In this document: piece after piece, positions 8,132 through 16,460 of the stretch
Layout: the number at the start of each line of letters is the position of its first letter
Position numbering within the stretch: the first letter of the stretch is position 1
Source of the DNA: Herbinix sp.
GTDB taxonomy: Bacteria; Bacillota; Clostridia; Lachnospirales; Lachnospiraceae
Assembly (NCBI GenBank): GCA_028691795.1
Contig: JAQUYQ010000001.1
Coordinates: 1 to 64,000, forward strand
Direction of reading: 5' to 3'
Length of the DNA stretch: 64,000 nucleotides
Notes under the pieces: generated by a model
What the model saw: the letters and a program-made list of their open reading frames with translations, nothing else
Told to the model about the DNA's origin: nothing
Databases searched by the model: none
Made by a program: the position numbers and the translations under genes

Positions 8132-8704
8132 ATGACAGATATTAGCAAACCGATATATAAAGGTATTCTATTTTGGAAAAAGATGATACGGAAGACCTTT
8201 ACTATTGAAGGAGAATTTGAAGACAACTTTGATGTAGTTCAAACTGAGATGTTGTGTTATAATATAAGCCTTTTTAAAAATGAAAAAGGCAATCCAGAGT
8301 TTTATATTCCAAAGGAATGGTCGGTTTATAAGATTAGCAATATGGTTATATTTTATGATCAAGACAAAAATCAAAGAATTGTTCTCTATTATGAATCTAA
8401 AGGTTATAGGGTTGACTATATAAACCGATTTAATCCGGTTGTAATATACAATTACATAGACAAGACCTTTGTCTCAATGATAGAAGATAAACTTGAAGGT
8501 AGAACCTATAAAATGGGAACCGGTGATTTTACTTCGATCATGAGAATGTTACTCAGTGAAAAGAAGCATTCATATTCTGAACTAAACAGATTACTGAGTA
8601 TAGCAATGGTTGAGTTTGTTTATGATAAAATGGATAAGTCCATTCCCAATCATGATAATCCAATATTATATTGGAATTCAAATTCGAAAATCATTGAACT
8701 ATAA
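8132..8704 (+). CDS. Unrecognised protein, 190 residues
   Basis: ATG 8132 follows AAAAGGAGAGATTATAC. Mixed alpha/beta soluble protein with many aromatic residues (FYIPKEWSVYKISNMVIFY). No domain recognised. It is probably cotranscribed with the 411-residue protein. The stop codon TAA is immediately followed by the promoter-like motif of the next operon, so no independent terminator fits between them except the hairpin at 8711-8748. Confidence 0.7.
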   Translation: MTDISKPIYKGILFWKKMIRKTFTIEGEFEDNFDVVQTEMLCYNISLFKNEKGNPEFYIPKEWSVYKISNMVIFYDQDKNQRIVLYYESKGYRVDYINRFNPVVIYNYIDKTFVSMIEDKLEGRTYKMGTGDFTSIMRMLLSEKKHSYSELNRLLSIAMVEFVYDKMDKSIPNHDNPILYWNSNSKIIEL

Positions 8705-8718
8705 GTATATATTATATA
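8705..8718 (+). promoter_or_regulatory. Candidate phage promoter motif GTATATATTATATA
   Basis: Third near-identical copy of the motif seen at 571 and 2985, here 69 nt upstream of the yqeK-like start. It abuts the stop codon of the upstream gene. Confidence 0.5.
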
Positions 8719-8748
8719 GATGAATCATAATAGATTCATCTATATAAT
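8711..8748 (+). promoter_or_regulatory. Long leader hairpin (or terminator) before yqeK-ppk1
   Basis: Perfect 16-bp inverted repeat (8711-8726 with 8733-8748), loop ATAATA, no T-run after it. It overlaps the end of the promoter-like motif, so a transcript started there would begin within or just before the hairpin. It could stabilise the mRNA 5' end, or end upstream transcription. Confidence 0.5.
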
Positions 8749-8773
8749 ACCGTAAAATTGGAGGATAATAAAT

Positions 8774-9400
8774 ATGGATTTTACTAAATTGTGTTCCGAG
8801 AGAGCTCGCCATATTACAAAAAATAAATTGGCAATTGATTTACTTGAGCATGTTAAATGCTATTTAAATCAAGAGAAGTACGAACACACAGTCGGCACTC
8901 TCATAGAGGCTGCTCACTATTCTGAAGCGTTGTTTGCACAAATCCCTGAGGATATTGTTTTTGCGGCGTGCCTCCACGATGTTGCAAAGCAATGGAATAG
9001 AGAGGAGTTGATTGACTATTGGAAACGAGATTTAATTGGGAATTTTATTCCGAATGAACATCAACTTCATGCATATGTTGGCGCAATATATGCGGTCAAC
9101 ACGTTCGTGATCAATGAAGATGTGTTTAGAGCAATAACTTATCATACTTCATGTAGAGCACAGGCGTCAATTCTTGAACAAATCATATATCTAGCTGATT
9201 GGACCGATAAGAATCGCAAAGGAAGAGATATTGGTCATTTGAGAGCCGTCGCTAAAGCCGATTTCTTTAAGGGATTTAAATTATCCCTTGATATGGGAAT
9301 CAAAGAATGTATAGATAAGGGTAGAATTATATATCCTGATTTATACAATGCTCGGAAGTATTATTTTGAAATGGATACTAATCCATATCCTGAAAAATAA
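8774..9400 (+). CDS. yqeK: YqeK-like HD-domain hydrolase (probable symmetrical Ap4A hydrolase), 208 residues
   Basis: ATG 8774 follows TTGGAGGATAATAAAT. HD-superfamily metal ligands are in YqeK order: H38 (YEHTVGTL), the HD pair H68-D69 (AACLHDVAK), HQLHAYVGA, AITYHTSCR, and the distal D in YLADWTDKNRKGRD. YqeK enzymes of Firmicutes split diadenosine tetraphosphate into two ADP. A phage copy would alter Ap4A signalling and supply ADP. It is 27 nt upstream of ppk1 and likely in one operon with it, which supports a joint role in nucleotide/phosphate metabolism. Related HD nucleotidases remain possible. Confidence 0.82.
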   Translation: MDFTKLCSERARHITKNKLAIDLLEHVKCYLNQEKYEHTVGTLIEAAHYSEALFAQIPEDIVFAACLHDVAKQWNREELIDYWKRDLIGNFIPNEHQLHAYVGAIYAVNTFVINEDVFRAITYHTSCRAQASILEQIIYLADWTDKNRKGRDIGHLRAVAKADFFKGFKLSLDMGIKECIDKGRIIYPDLYNARKYYFEMDTNPYPEK

Positions 9401-9427
9401 AGGTTAAAGAATTGGAGATGATAAATA

Positions 9428-11530
9428 ATGGGTAATCTGTCTGAGACTCTTACTGAATTAACGAATGAGATTACGTTATATGCTGACGGTAAGTCATTCA
9501 TTAATCGGGATTTGAGTTGGATGGGATTCAATCGACGCATTCTTGCTTTGGTTATTCGAAAGAGTATTCCTTTGATTGAGAGAATGCGATTCTTAGCTAT
9601 AACGGCATCAAATCTTGATGAGTTCTGTATGGTGAGATTGGCTAAGAGTAAAAATGTTTCATTGGCAACCCCCGACCTTAAAGAAGTTTCGGGGATGACG
9701 TACGCAGAGGAATATGAATCGTTATTAGAAGAAATTCAACGATTCAAAGGACAGCAGAGTAAAATATTTGATAAGATGTTAACCAGAATCAAAGGCATTG
9801 GTTATCATTTTACCAAATATAAATCTTTATCAAATAAGGAAAAAGAGTCTGCTGATAAGGTATTTTTAAATGAGATCTTTCCGCTTGTAACTCCTATTCG
9901 TATTGATGGAACAAACGATTTTCCACCGATTAAATCTAAAGAGTTAACCTGTTATGTTATCATCAAAGATTCTTTGAAGAATGTCGAAACTGTTGCGCTT
10001 ATTCCAATCGAAAATGTCAACAGAATATTTGAAGTTAAATCTGACGCAGAAGAAAGAAAATTTCTCTTTATTGAGGATATCATTAAGAATAATCTTGATA
10101 AGATATTTGTCAATAAGGAGGTATCTTTCTTCGGTGTCTTCAGACTTCTTCGAGAAGCTGACATGGCTGTTGATGATAGTGCAGACGTATATCTGGTAGA
10201 CAGAATGAAAGACATTCTGGAAAAGAGAGAACTGTCGTCTCCTATTTATATGGAGATTAGTGATAAGTTTAGTGATAAAGACATTAAGCTCATCACCAAG
10301 ATGTTTTCTCTTAAGAAGAAGAACGTATTTGTTTCTTCTAACATTCTTGATTATAGTTGTTTGATGAAGCTGCCATTTTCGGATTCGGATTGCGAATATC
10401 AAAATTTTGAACCGCAATATCCGGGTTCGTTAATCGGAGAGCATGATATGTTGACTGCCATTGAGAGAGGAGATATAATTCTCCACCATCCGTATCAGTC
10501 ATATGGTCCTGTTATAAAGTTTCTCGAACATGCAGCTCAAGACAAAAATGTCATGAGTATCAAACAAACTCTTTACCGGGTTTCATCGATCGATTCGCCG
10601 ATTGTTAATTCTTTATGTAAAGCCGCAAGAAGCGGTAAACAAGTTTCTGTTCTTCTTGAACTCAAAGCGAGATTCGATGAAGAACAGAATATCAGTATGA
10701 TCGATAAGATGAAACGATCGGGCTGCCGTATTATTTACGGCGTGGAGAATTTCAAAGTCCATTGTAAGTTCATTGTCGTTACCAGAAAGACTAATAAAGG
10801 AGTAAAGGTGTATTCCCACGTTGGTACTGGTAACTATAATGATAAAACCGCTAAATTGTATACCGATATCTCATTATTCACATTTAATCAGAATATAGGA
10901 ATGGACTTAATAAACGTCTTTAATCTTATTTCTGGTTTCAGTGAGCCTGTTGAGAATCTTAAAGAGGTTTCAATATCTCCGTATACAATTAGAACCAAAC
11001 TATACCAATTAATCGATAAGGAAATCGAATTTGCTCAAAAGAAGAAAAAAGCCAAGATTATTATCAAGGTGAATTCGATAAGCGATTACGGTATCATGTG
11101 CAAATTATATCAAGCAGCCGAATCAGGGGTTAAAGTGTTAATCATTTGCCGAGGCGTTTGTTCCATGAAACCCATCAACAAGAATATCATAATCAAGAGT
11201 ATTGTTGGTAGATATCTTGAGCATTCACGAATCTATTACTTCCGTAATGGTGGTAAGAAAAAGATATTCATCTCGAGCTCTGATCTTCTTACAAGAAATC
11301 TTGATAGGAGAGTTGAACTTATGGTTCCATTGTATGAGGATGGACCTAAGGAATTTGCCGAGCATATCCTTTTGACTGGTATTGAGGATAGTATGAATTC
11401 ATACTATATGGATAAGGATGGGAACTATAGCTTTGCTGGTATAGGTCCAGATTCATTTTCGATCTTTATATCGGAAGCAGAAGAGGATTACCGGCTTAAG
11501 AATATTCCTAAGATGATAGCTTTTCGTTAA
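9428..11530 (+). CDS. ppk1: Polyphosphate kinase 1 (PPK1), 700 residues
   Basis: Full-length relative to the usual about 690-residue family. The N-domain opens with FINRDLSWMGFNRRIL and ASNLDEFCMVRL. The catalytic part has HHPYQSYGPVI, MSIKQTLYRVSS, the phosphorylated-His motif NFKVHCKF with H445, HVGTGNYNDKTAKLYTD, and the second active-site His599 in VGRYLEHSRIYYF. These match E. coli PPK1 H435 and H592 by motif. PPK1 reversibly makes polyphosphate from ATP. All key motifs are intact, so activity is expected. The start ATG 9428 has TTGGAGATGATAAATA upstream. It is terminated by the hairpin at 11534. A PPK1 on a phage genome is unusual. Confidence 0.95.
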   Translation: MGNLSETLTELTNEITLYADGKSFINRDLSWMGFNRRILALVIRKSIPLIERMRFLAITASNLDEFCMVRLAKSKNVSLATPDLKEVSGMTYAEEYESLLEEIQRFKGQQSKIFDKMLTRIKGIGYHFTKYKSLSNKEKESADKVFLNEIFPLVTPIRIDGTNDFPPIKSKELTCYVIIKDSLKNVETVALIPIENVNRIFEVKSDAEERKFLFIEDIIKNNLDKIFVNKEVSFFGVFRLLREADMAVDDSADVYLVDRMKDILEKRELSSPIYMEISDKFSDKDIKLITKMFSLKKKNVFVSSNILDYSCLMKLPFSDSDCEYQNFEPQYPGSLIGEHDMLTAIERGDIILHHPYQSYGPVIKFLEHAAQDKNVMSIKQTLYRVSSIDSPIVNSLCKAARSGKQVSVLLELKARFDEEQNISMIDKMKRSGCRIIYGVENFKVHCKFIVVTRKTNKGVKVYSHVGTGNYNDKTAKLYTDISLFTFNQNIGMDLINVFNLISGFSEPVENLKEVSISPYTIRTKLYQLIDKEIEFAQKKKKAKIIIKVNSISDYGIMCKLYQAAESGVKVLIICRGVCSMKPINKNIIIKSIVGRYLEHSRIYYFRNGGKKKIFISSSDLLTRNLDRRVELMVPLYEDGPKEFAEHILLTGIEDSMNSYYMDKDGNYSFAGIGPDSFSIFISEAEEDYRLKNIPKMIAFR

Positions 11531-11533
11531 GAA

Positions 11534-11572
11534 AAAGGAAGATGGTTTAATCCCCATCTTCCTTTATTTTTT
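11534..11572. terminator. Bidirectional terminator between convergent genes
   Basis: 12-bp arms AAAGGAAGATGG / CCATCTTCCTTT (11534-11545 with 11554-11565), followed by ATTTTTTG on the plus strand and preceded by an A-run that gives T on the minus strand. It serves ppk1 and the convergent minus-strand operon. Confidence 0.85.
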
Positions 11573-11887
11573 GTTGTTCATAAATCTCTGATAGTATTTT
11601 TTTGCATCTTCAATCTGATGACATGTATACGAATTGTGTTTGGCTATCATCTCTTGTAATATATATATCGCATTTAGAATCTTTTTTGAATTTGCTTCAT
11701 TGGTGCTGATGAATTTATCCATGGCTTCTTTTTGAGAATCCAAGAATTTTTTAATCATTAATAATGTAGCAGATGTGTATATAAGAACGAGCAAAGCCAA
11801 TACCCCTGTTTCAATGAATTTCTGTAATACTTCGGTATTGGTTATTATCTTTTCAAAAATACTGTCCATAATATCATCCTCATTCAA
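11564..11887 (-). CDS. Small single-span membrane protein, 107 residues; possible BhlA/UviB-type holin-like protein
   Basis: After a short acidic start it has one hydrophobic segment at residues 28-45 (GVLALLVLIYTSATLLMI) and then a long charged helix rich in Lys, Glu and Gln. That N-terminal-membrane plus cytoplasmic-helix layout recalls BhlA/UviB bacteriocin/holin-like proteins, though no strict signature is present. Its start overlaps the stop of the upstream gene by 4 nt, so it is translationally coupled as the last gene of the minus block. Alternative: a membrane anchor or exclusion protein. Confidence 0.55.
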   Translation of the reverse strand: MNEDDIMDSIFEKIITNTEVLQKFIETGVLALLVLIYTSATLLMIKKFLDSQKEAMDKFISTNEANSKKILNAIYILQEMIAKHNSYTCHQIEDAKKYYQRFMNNKK

Positions 11888-12417
11888 TTATTATCAAAAC
11901 GAGTACCCATTAATGCGCTTTCTAAGTCACCATTAAATGAGTCCATTGTTTTTTCCATTGATACAGCTAAAATCTGAATGTAGAAAGTAAATATATTTAA
12001 AACAGCTAACCATTCGTCATAAGATGAGCTGTAGAATTCGCTATTCACAATACTTTCAAGTGCACTATGCGTCGCATCGTTGTTGTCTCTATTCCAAACA
12101 TTCATTCTTTCGATAAAAATTTCAGGAACCCCTTGTTGTTTGAGTTCCGTATTTATTTGAATATTTATATCAATAAAAAAGTTTGGAGCCGTGCCAATAT
12201 CGAAGGATGGGTCTTCAAGCTTCGATGATATGTTTTTTGTGTAAACGGTTTTCACCGTTTGCATAAAAAAACAAATAAGGGTTTTCTTGGATTTACTTGA
12301 TATATTAAAAGTTGGAGTTTGAACATCCGCACAGTATGAGAGAGTAGAAAAAAGGCTATGGTTGAGTAAATTGTGCTGACGGTTTTTACCAAAATTAAAT
12401 ATGTCAAAAATATTCAT
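11884..12417 (-). CDS. Unrecognised protein, 177 residues
   Basis: The ATG at 12417 is 8 nt after GAGGTG. A GTG at 12429 lies inside that ribosome binding site and is not used as the start here. The product MNIFDIFNFGKNRQHN is Asn- and Ser-rich with a predicted helical C-terminal half. No family recognised. It is coupled to the small membrane protein downstream. Confidence 0.65.
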   Translation of the reverse strand: MNIFDIFNFGKNRQHNLLNHSLFSTLSYCADVQTPTFNISSKSKKTLICFFMQTVKTVYTKNISSKLEDPSFDIGTAPNFFIDINIQINTELKQQGVPEIFIERMNVWNRDNNDATHSALESIVNSEFYSSSYDEWLAVLNIFTFYIQILAVSMEKTMDSFNGDLESALMGTRFDNN

Positions 12418-12466
12418 ATTATGAATCACCTCTTTTCTCTTTATTAATTAATAAAATGTTAAATAA

Positions 12467-12500
12467 ATCTGAGCCTTACCAAATACGGTAAGGCTCAGAT
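12467..12500 (-). terminator. Hairpin terminator between minus-strand genes
   Basis: 14-bp arms ATCTGAGCCTTACC / GGTAAGGCTCAGAT (12467-12480 with 12487-12500), followed on the minus strand by a moderately T-rich tract. It follows the stop at 12508 of the 263-residue protein. Confidence 0.75.
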
Positions 12501-12507
12501 TGATGTT

Positions 12508-13299
12508 TTAAGAAATTGAAATAACTGAAACACTTGTAGGTAGTTTTATGTTAATTTCATCAAGTATAGAAACCTCATTAAGAGGATTTGTTTTAGTGAT
12601 GTTGATAGTGAATGAAACTTGATTAGAACCATTAGATTCATCATTAATAAACTGATAAGGTTTATTTTGCAAAAATGTATCAGTACAATTCTCATAAGCC
12701 CCCCCAGTACAGTTTCGACCAGATACAACTAAAGAGAAATATGAAGAATATTCACTTTGTACTGAGGATAAACCTCTTCCGTTTTTGATGAGATCCATTA
12801 GATTCACGAGATCACCATCACTATTTCTATAAACTATATTAGCTTCTAATGAAGCATAAGGAGACAAAGTCTCCGTATTAACTTTCATAGTGGTTACTGT
12901 TTGATTTGTTTTTTTGACTATCGGTATAGGATTTCTTGCCATTACTACCTCTTTATAAAAAGTTGTAGTATTGGGATTAGTATCAACCTTTCCCAGAATA
13001 TAATTAACTTTGATAGAACTTTGAGAACTGATATTAGAAGTTAAAATAACAAGACCAAATGTATACCCAACATCCATAACCGTGAAGCAATATGGAGATA
13101 GCATTTCCTTATTGGGATCATATAAAGGATATAATTTTTCAAAGGGTATATACGTACCAGACGGGGTTGTAAGTTCAACTTCTACACCACAGAATTCTCC
13201 TAAACTTTCAATCGTTATCGGAATAGTGGTATATGTATCACTATCGGATATTCTTAATCCATGATTTTGCAAAACTTCAATCTCTGGAATCTTTACCAT
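12508..13299 (-). CDS. Unrecognised, probably structural protein, 263 residues
   Basis: ATG at 13299 is preceded by AGGAGGAATAAATTACC on the minus strand. Ser/Thr/Asn-rich and beta-rich; the C-terminal part (VSFTINITKTNPLNEVSIL) looks like an immunoglobulin-like or jelly-roll strand pattern. No family recognised. It sits in a tightly packed run of small genes (12508-16381) directly downstream of a kelch protein, so a baseplate or fibre-accessory role is plausible by context only. Confidence 0.68.
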   Translation of the reverse strand: MVKIPEIEVLQNHGLRISDSDTYTTIPITIESLGEFCGVEVELTTPSGTYIPFEKLYPLYDPNKEMLSPYCFTVMDVGYTFGLVILTSNISSQSSIKVNYILGKVDTNPNTTTFYKEVVMARNPIPIVKKTNQTVTTMKVNTETLSPYASLEANIVYRNSDGDLVNLMDLIKNGRGLSSVQSEYSSYFSLVVSGRNCTGGAYENCTDTFLQNKPYQFINDESNGSNQVSFTINITKTNPLNEVSILDEINIKLPTSVSVISIS

Positions 13300-13315
13300 G
13301 GTAATTTATTCCTCC

Positions 13316-13591
13316 TTATATTAGTATTTTATCAACGGTTGATTTCACGTTAATATTTTCAGTATTGAGCTTTAAATTAGAAATTTGACCTATTGTATAT
13401 AGTTTTAATGCTCCATTGGTCATCTTATATAAAACAGCTTTACCATTTTCTATCTTATATACAATTTTACCATCAGGATATACATCAGAACTACTATACT
13501 CGGGAATAGATTGATTCTCAAAAAGATATGCATATAATAGATCTTTATTGGATATCTTATCAGTATTATTTATTGTTAAAATACTTTTCAT
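13316..13591 (-). CDS. Unrecognised small protein, 91 residues
   Basis: Starts MKSILTINNTDKIS and ends KSTVDKILI. The upstream neighbour (13602-13901) ends in a similar way, KQTIDRVLI, which hints at a shared C-terminal interaction peptide. Gap of 10 nt to that gene and 16 nt to the next one. No domain recognised. Confidence 0.65.
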   Translation of the reverse strand: MKSILTINNTDKISNKDLLYAYLFENQSIPEYSSSDVYPDGKIVYKIENGKAVLYKMTNGALKLYTIGQISNLKLNTENINVKSTVDKILI

Positions 13592-13601
13592 ATTATCCCT
13601 C

Positions 13602-13901
13602 CTATATAAGAACTCTATCTATTGTTTGTTTCGTTGAAGTATGAGGAGCTCTGGTATTATTCATCAGAGCTTGAATCTCATCGGTCATCGACGTTCTATC
13701 AAACTTTGTTGAAGCAATAGTACCAAGAGGAGATGAAGCATACCCAAATATTATATCATCGCCGTCATAATCCCATGCTAATTCTTTATTTGAATATATT
13801 TTTGAAAAATTCATTTTTTGAATGTAGATATCAAAATCATACACCGAAAAAAGAAGAGAATCTTGGGTTATATTCTTAATATTATATAGTTTAGAAACCA
13901 T
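13602..13901 (-). CDS. Unrecognised small protein, 99 residues
   Basis: Its ATG overlaps the stop of the upstream gene (TAATG), showing translational coupling. The C-terminal TKQTIDRVLI resembles the end of the next gene product. No motif recognised; probably a small tail or baseplate component by position. Confidence 0.65.
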   Translation of the reverse strand: MVSKLYNIKNITQDSLLFSVYDFDIYIQKMNFSKIYSNKELAWDYDGDDIIFGYASSPLGTIASTKFDRTSMTDEIQALMNNTRAPHTSTKQTIDRVLI

Positions 13902-14383
13902 TATTTATTCTCCTCTCTATATGAAATAATATATCGACCTTCTAGTGGTAGATAAAGAGCTTCAGATGATATATCAATATTTTCAAGATATACATAGTCT
14001 GTGACGTCTGCCATCTTAAGAGATGTTCCTCCGATTGAATACATAATATCGTAATTTATCGGAAAAATAAAAAAGTCCTTTAAAACTTTATTTGCTTTCT
14101 GGGGTATTAAAATAGTATCTTCTGATAAATAAAGAGTATATAACTTTATATTATGGGAATCCATAATAGTCATAGCTTTATCTATCGCTTTATTTATATA
14201 AAAATTAGTATCGTGGAATAAATACTTATCCTCACCATTGACGGTCTTCTTTAATAGTGGTTCAATTTCGATTGTTTTACCTGATATTGGAATATCAAAC
14301 AATCCTTCAACCATTAGTTCAGAATCAACCATCTTAATAAAGTTCGAAGATATTGTATTTAATCTAAATTTTCCATATTCCAT
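13901..14383 (-). CDS. Unrecognised protein, 160 residues
   Basis: Starts MEYGKFRLNTISSNFIKMVD. Beta-rich, with no signal peptide or membrane segment. It lies 3 nt after the preceding gene and overlaps the next, so it is one member of a coupled five-gene set (13316-16381). Function unknown; a virion accessory role is inferred from position. Confidence 0.65.
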   Translation of the reverse strand: MEYGKFRLNTISSNFIKMVDSELMVEGLFDIPISGKTIEIEPLLKKTVNGEDKYLFHDTNFYINKAIDKAMTIMDSHNIKLYTLYLSEDTILIPQKANKVLKDFFIFPINYDIMYSIGGTSLKMADVTDYVYLENIDISSEALYLPLEGRYIISYREENK

Positions 14384-14386
14384 ATT

Positions 14387-14956
14387 TTATAACCTCGTTA
14401 TTCCCGGACTTGCAATAACAATATTAGCAGCCGATAATAATGAATGACCAGATACAGTAAATTCTGTAAACGGTGTATCCTCATAGTTGTCCAAAAACAC
14501 TGTTCTGGGATATAAATAATACCCCATTGTGCTTCCTTTAAATGAAATATTGATATTGAAATTAGGGTCATCAATATCAGTTCCAGCATCGAATAAATCA
14601 AATCCAACGATGAATTTATTTCCTTTTGTTATATAGAAATTAAACCCAGCTTTATTTAATTCATCGGTATTAACTTTAATTTTATTACCATCTACAAATG
14701 CACTTAGTGTAAGTATATGGTATTCTTTCATATTATATTCATATGCGGTTCTTTTAATAGTATTGACTAAACTATTAATCGATGACGACTCATAATTAGA
14801 CCCATCTTGATATTTATATAATATCGAAGAATTTTGCCGTTGAACGATTTCATCTTTACACGCTCTGACTTTATTCTCACTTGAGAGGGGTTTTATAACC
14901 GGTCTTATATAAACCGTTTTCTGTGAGCTTCCTCTCAAGCCCTCGTTAATATCCAT
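14387..14956 (-). CDS. Unrecognised protein, 189 residues
   Basis: Starts MDINEGLRGSSQKTVYIRP. The C-terminal half has strand-rich sequence ending TVSGHSLLSAANIVIASPG. It is 3 nt from both neighbours. No family recognised. Confidence 0.66.
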   Translation of the reverse strand: MDINEGLRGSSQKTVYIRPVIKPLSSENKVRACKDEIVQRQNSSILYKYQDGSNYESSSINSLVNTIKRTAYEYNMKEYHILTLSAFVDGNKIKVNTDELNKAGFNFYITKGNKFIVGFDLFDAGTDIDDPNFNINISFKGSTMGYYLYPRTVFLDNYEDTPFTEFTVSGHSLLSAANIVIASPGITRL

Positions 14957-14959
14957 AGC

Positions 14960-16381
14960 TTATTCCTCCTCATCTGTAGTTGGAATACTATCAGGGATAA
15001 ATCCATCTAAAGATCCAATAACAGCTCCAACAATATACTTTTCTAAATATTTGTCAGTCGTACTATCATTAAACTTTATATATTCAATCTCAATAATATT
15101 ATCCTTAGATGCTATTATAGTATTATACCAGACTCCAATATCTTCATTCTTAATCACTGTCGATAACACTTGGTTAGTGGAGTTTCGAATGATATATTTT
15201 ATCTCTATCTTTAGCTTATATAGAGAGTCTGAAGCATTTTGAATAGAAACTTGATTTAGTGATTGATTTATTATAGGCTTAAATATAAAGCCGTTTATAC
15301 ATTTTAAATTCTTTATATTTTTAGGTTTATCTACTATGAATATCTCATAGCGAATAAAACCATTTTCTATAAGAGTCTGTTTAACTTCATCCAACATGGA
15401 GAATTTATTAATATCAAAACCATCTTCCAAAAAAGAAGAATAATGATGGAGGGGTATATCTTCAGGTAAACCAAATCCTATACGGGATTTTACCTTATAG
15501 AAATATCTACCATCATATAATAGAATTCCATTTGAAAGTTGATGTGTATTAACTCTAAACTTAGTACCATTTTTTATGAAATTTGATATAGAAGCATGTG
15601 TTGATAGACTATATTCATTATAGTCTAAATTATATATAGATTCTCCACTATTATTAAAAGCAAGAATCTTATTATCTAAAATAACCTCGCTAAAATCATG
15701 AATTCCAAGATCATATGTATCTCGAAAATCTGATTTAAATGGAATCTCTTCTTCCCATAAAAGAGTCTTAGAATTGAATCGATATATAGGACCAGTTAAT
15801 TTACCCCCAACGCTCTCATGAGATATTATATATATAATATTATCATTAAGATAAAGCAATGGTGATATTGTAGCCGGACCAATTATATTAGACACAGTAT
15901 CATTCTTAGTATTGATCACGGTTATTACATTTGGATTAGATGTACTCGTACCGAATATGAATATATAACCGTTAGCATATATCGATCTACTGTTTTCCAT
16001 CTGGGTGTTAAATTGCACTGTCGTTGAGACGTTGTCTCTGTCGACAACTATAAATCTGGTGTCGGTGGTATTAATAAAAATATATAGTTTATTATTTATA
16101 AACTGCTTATCCCAACCAAATCGAGTTGAATTATAATCAATACCGGTATTTAAAAATATAGAATTTAGATTATTGGTTTTAAATATCATAACTTTATTAT
16201 CAGAACGTCTGATAAATCCTATCTCATCTAGGTTTGGTGTTCTTATTATAGAATAATACAGATTATTAAGATTCGATAATACATAATTAGTATCATTAAC
16301 TAAACTACCACTAGCTAATGTATCATAAAATTCAGAAATTGTAATTGGAAATTCTGGACAAATATAATCTAAATCTGCCAT
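14960..16381 (-). CDS. Propeller-like structural protein, 473 residues
   Basis: The ATG at 16381 has AAGGTG 6 nt upstream; a GTG at 16390 is part of that site. Residues of roughly 90-260 contain degenerate kelch-like blades (NKLYIFINTTD, NGYIFIFGTS, NIIYIISHES), weaker than in neighbouring genes and mostly without the GG pair. The C-terminal 200 residues are not kelch and end acidic (IPTTDEEE). It may be a decayed or early form of the kelch fibres, or a connector protein. A terminator lies upstream, so it probably has its own promoter. Confidence 0.65.
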   Translation of the reverse strand: MADLDYICPEFPITISEFYDTLASGSLVNDTNYVLSNLNNLYYSIIRTPNLDEIGFIRRSDNKVMIFKTNNLNSIFLNTGIDYNSTRFGWDKQFINNKLYIFINTTDTRFIVVDRDNVSTTVQFNTQMENSRSIYANGYIFIFGTSTSNPNVITVINTKNDTVSNIIGPATISPLLYLNDNIIYIISHESVGGKLTGPIYRFNSKTLLWEEEIPFKSDFRDTYDLGIHDFSEVILDNKILAFNNSGESIYNLDYNEYSLSTHASISNFIKNGTKFRVNTHQLSNGILLYDGRYFYKVKSRIGFGLPEDIPLHHYSSFLEDGFDINKFSMLDEVKQTLIENGFIRYEIFIVDKPKNIKNLKCINGFIFKPIINQSLNQVSIQNASDSLYKLKIEIKYIIRNSTNQVLSTVIKNEDIGVWYNTIIASKDNIIEIEYIKFNDSTTDKYLEKYIVGAVIGSLDGFIPDSIPTTDEEE

Positions 16382-16413
16382 ATATTTCACCTTCTTTATA
16401 CATAATTAAGTTA

Positions 16414-16455
16414 ATGTGCCAATGAGAAAACAAAAAATTTTTCTCATTGGCACAT
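16414..16455 (-). terminator. Terminator after the 1552-residue kelch gene
   Basis: Perfect 17-bp arms (16414-16430 with 16439-16455), A/T-rich loop with T-rich flank, 5 nt downstream of the minus-strand stop at 16461. Confidence 0.88.
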
Positions 16456-16460
16456 ATATA

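Noticed and set aside
9944..10417. 157-residue and 87-residue minus-strand ORFs inside ppk1
   Set aside because: ppk1 is intact and recognisable throughout; the antisense frames lack starts with ribosome sites.
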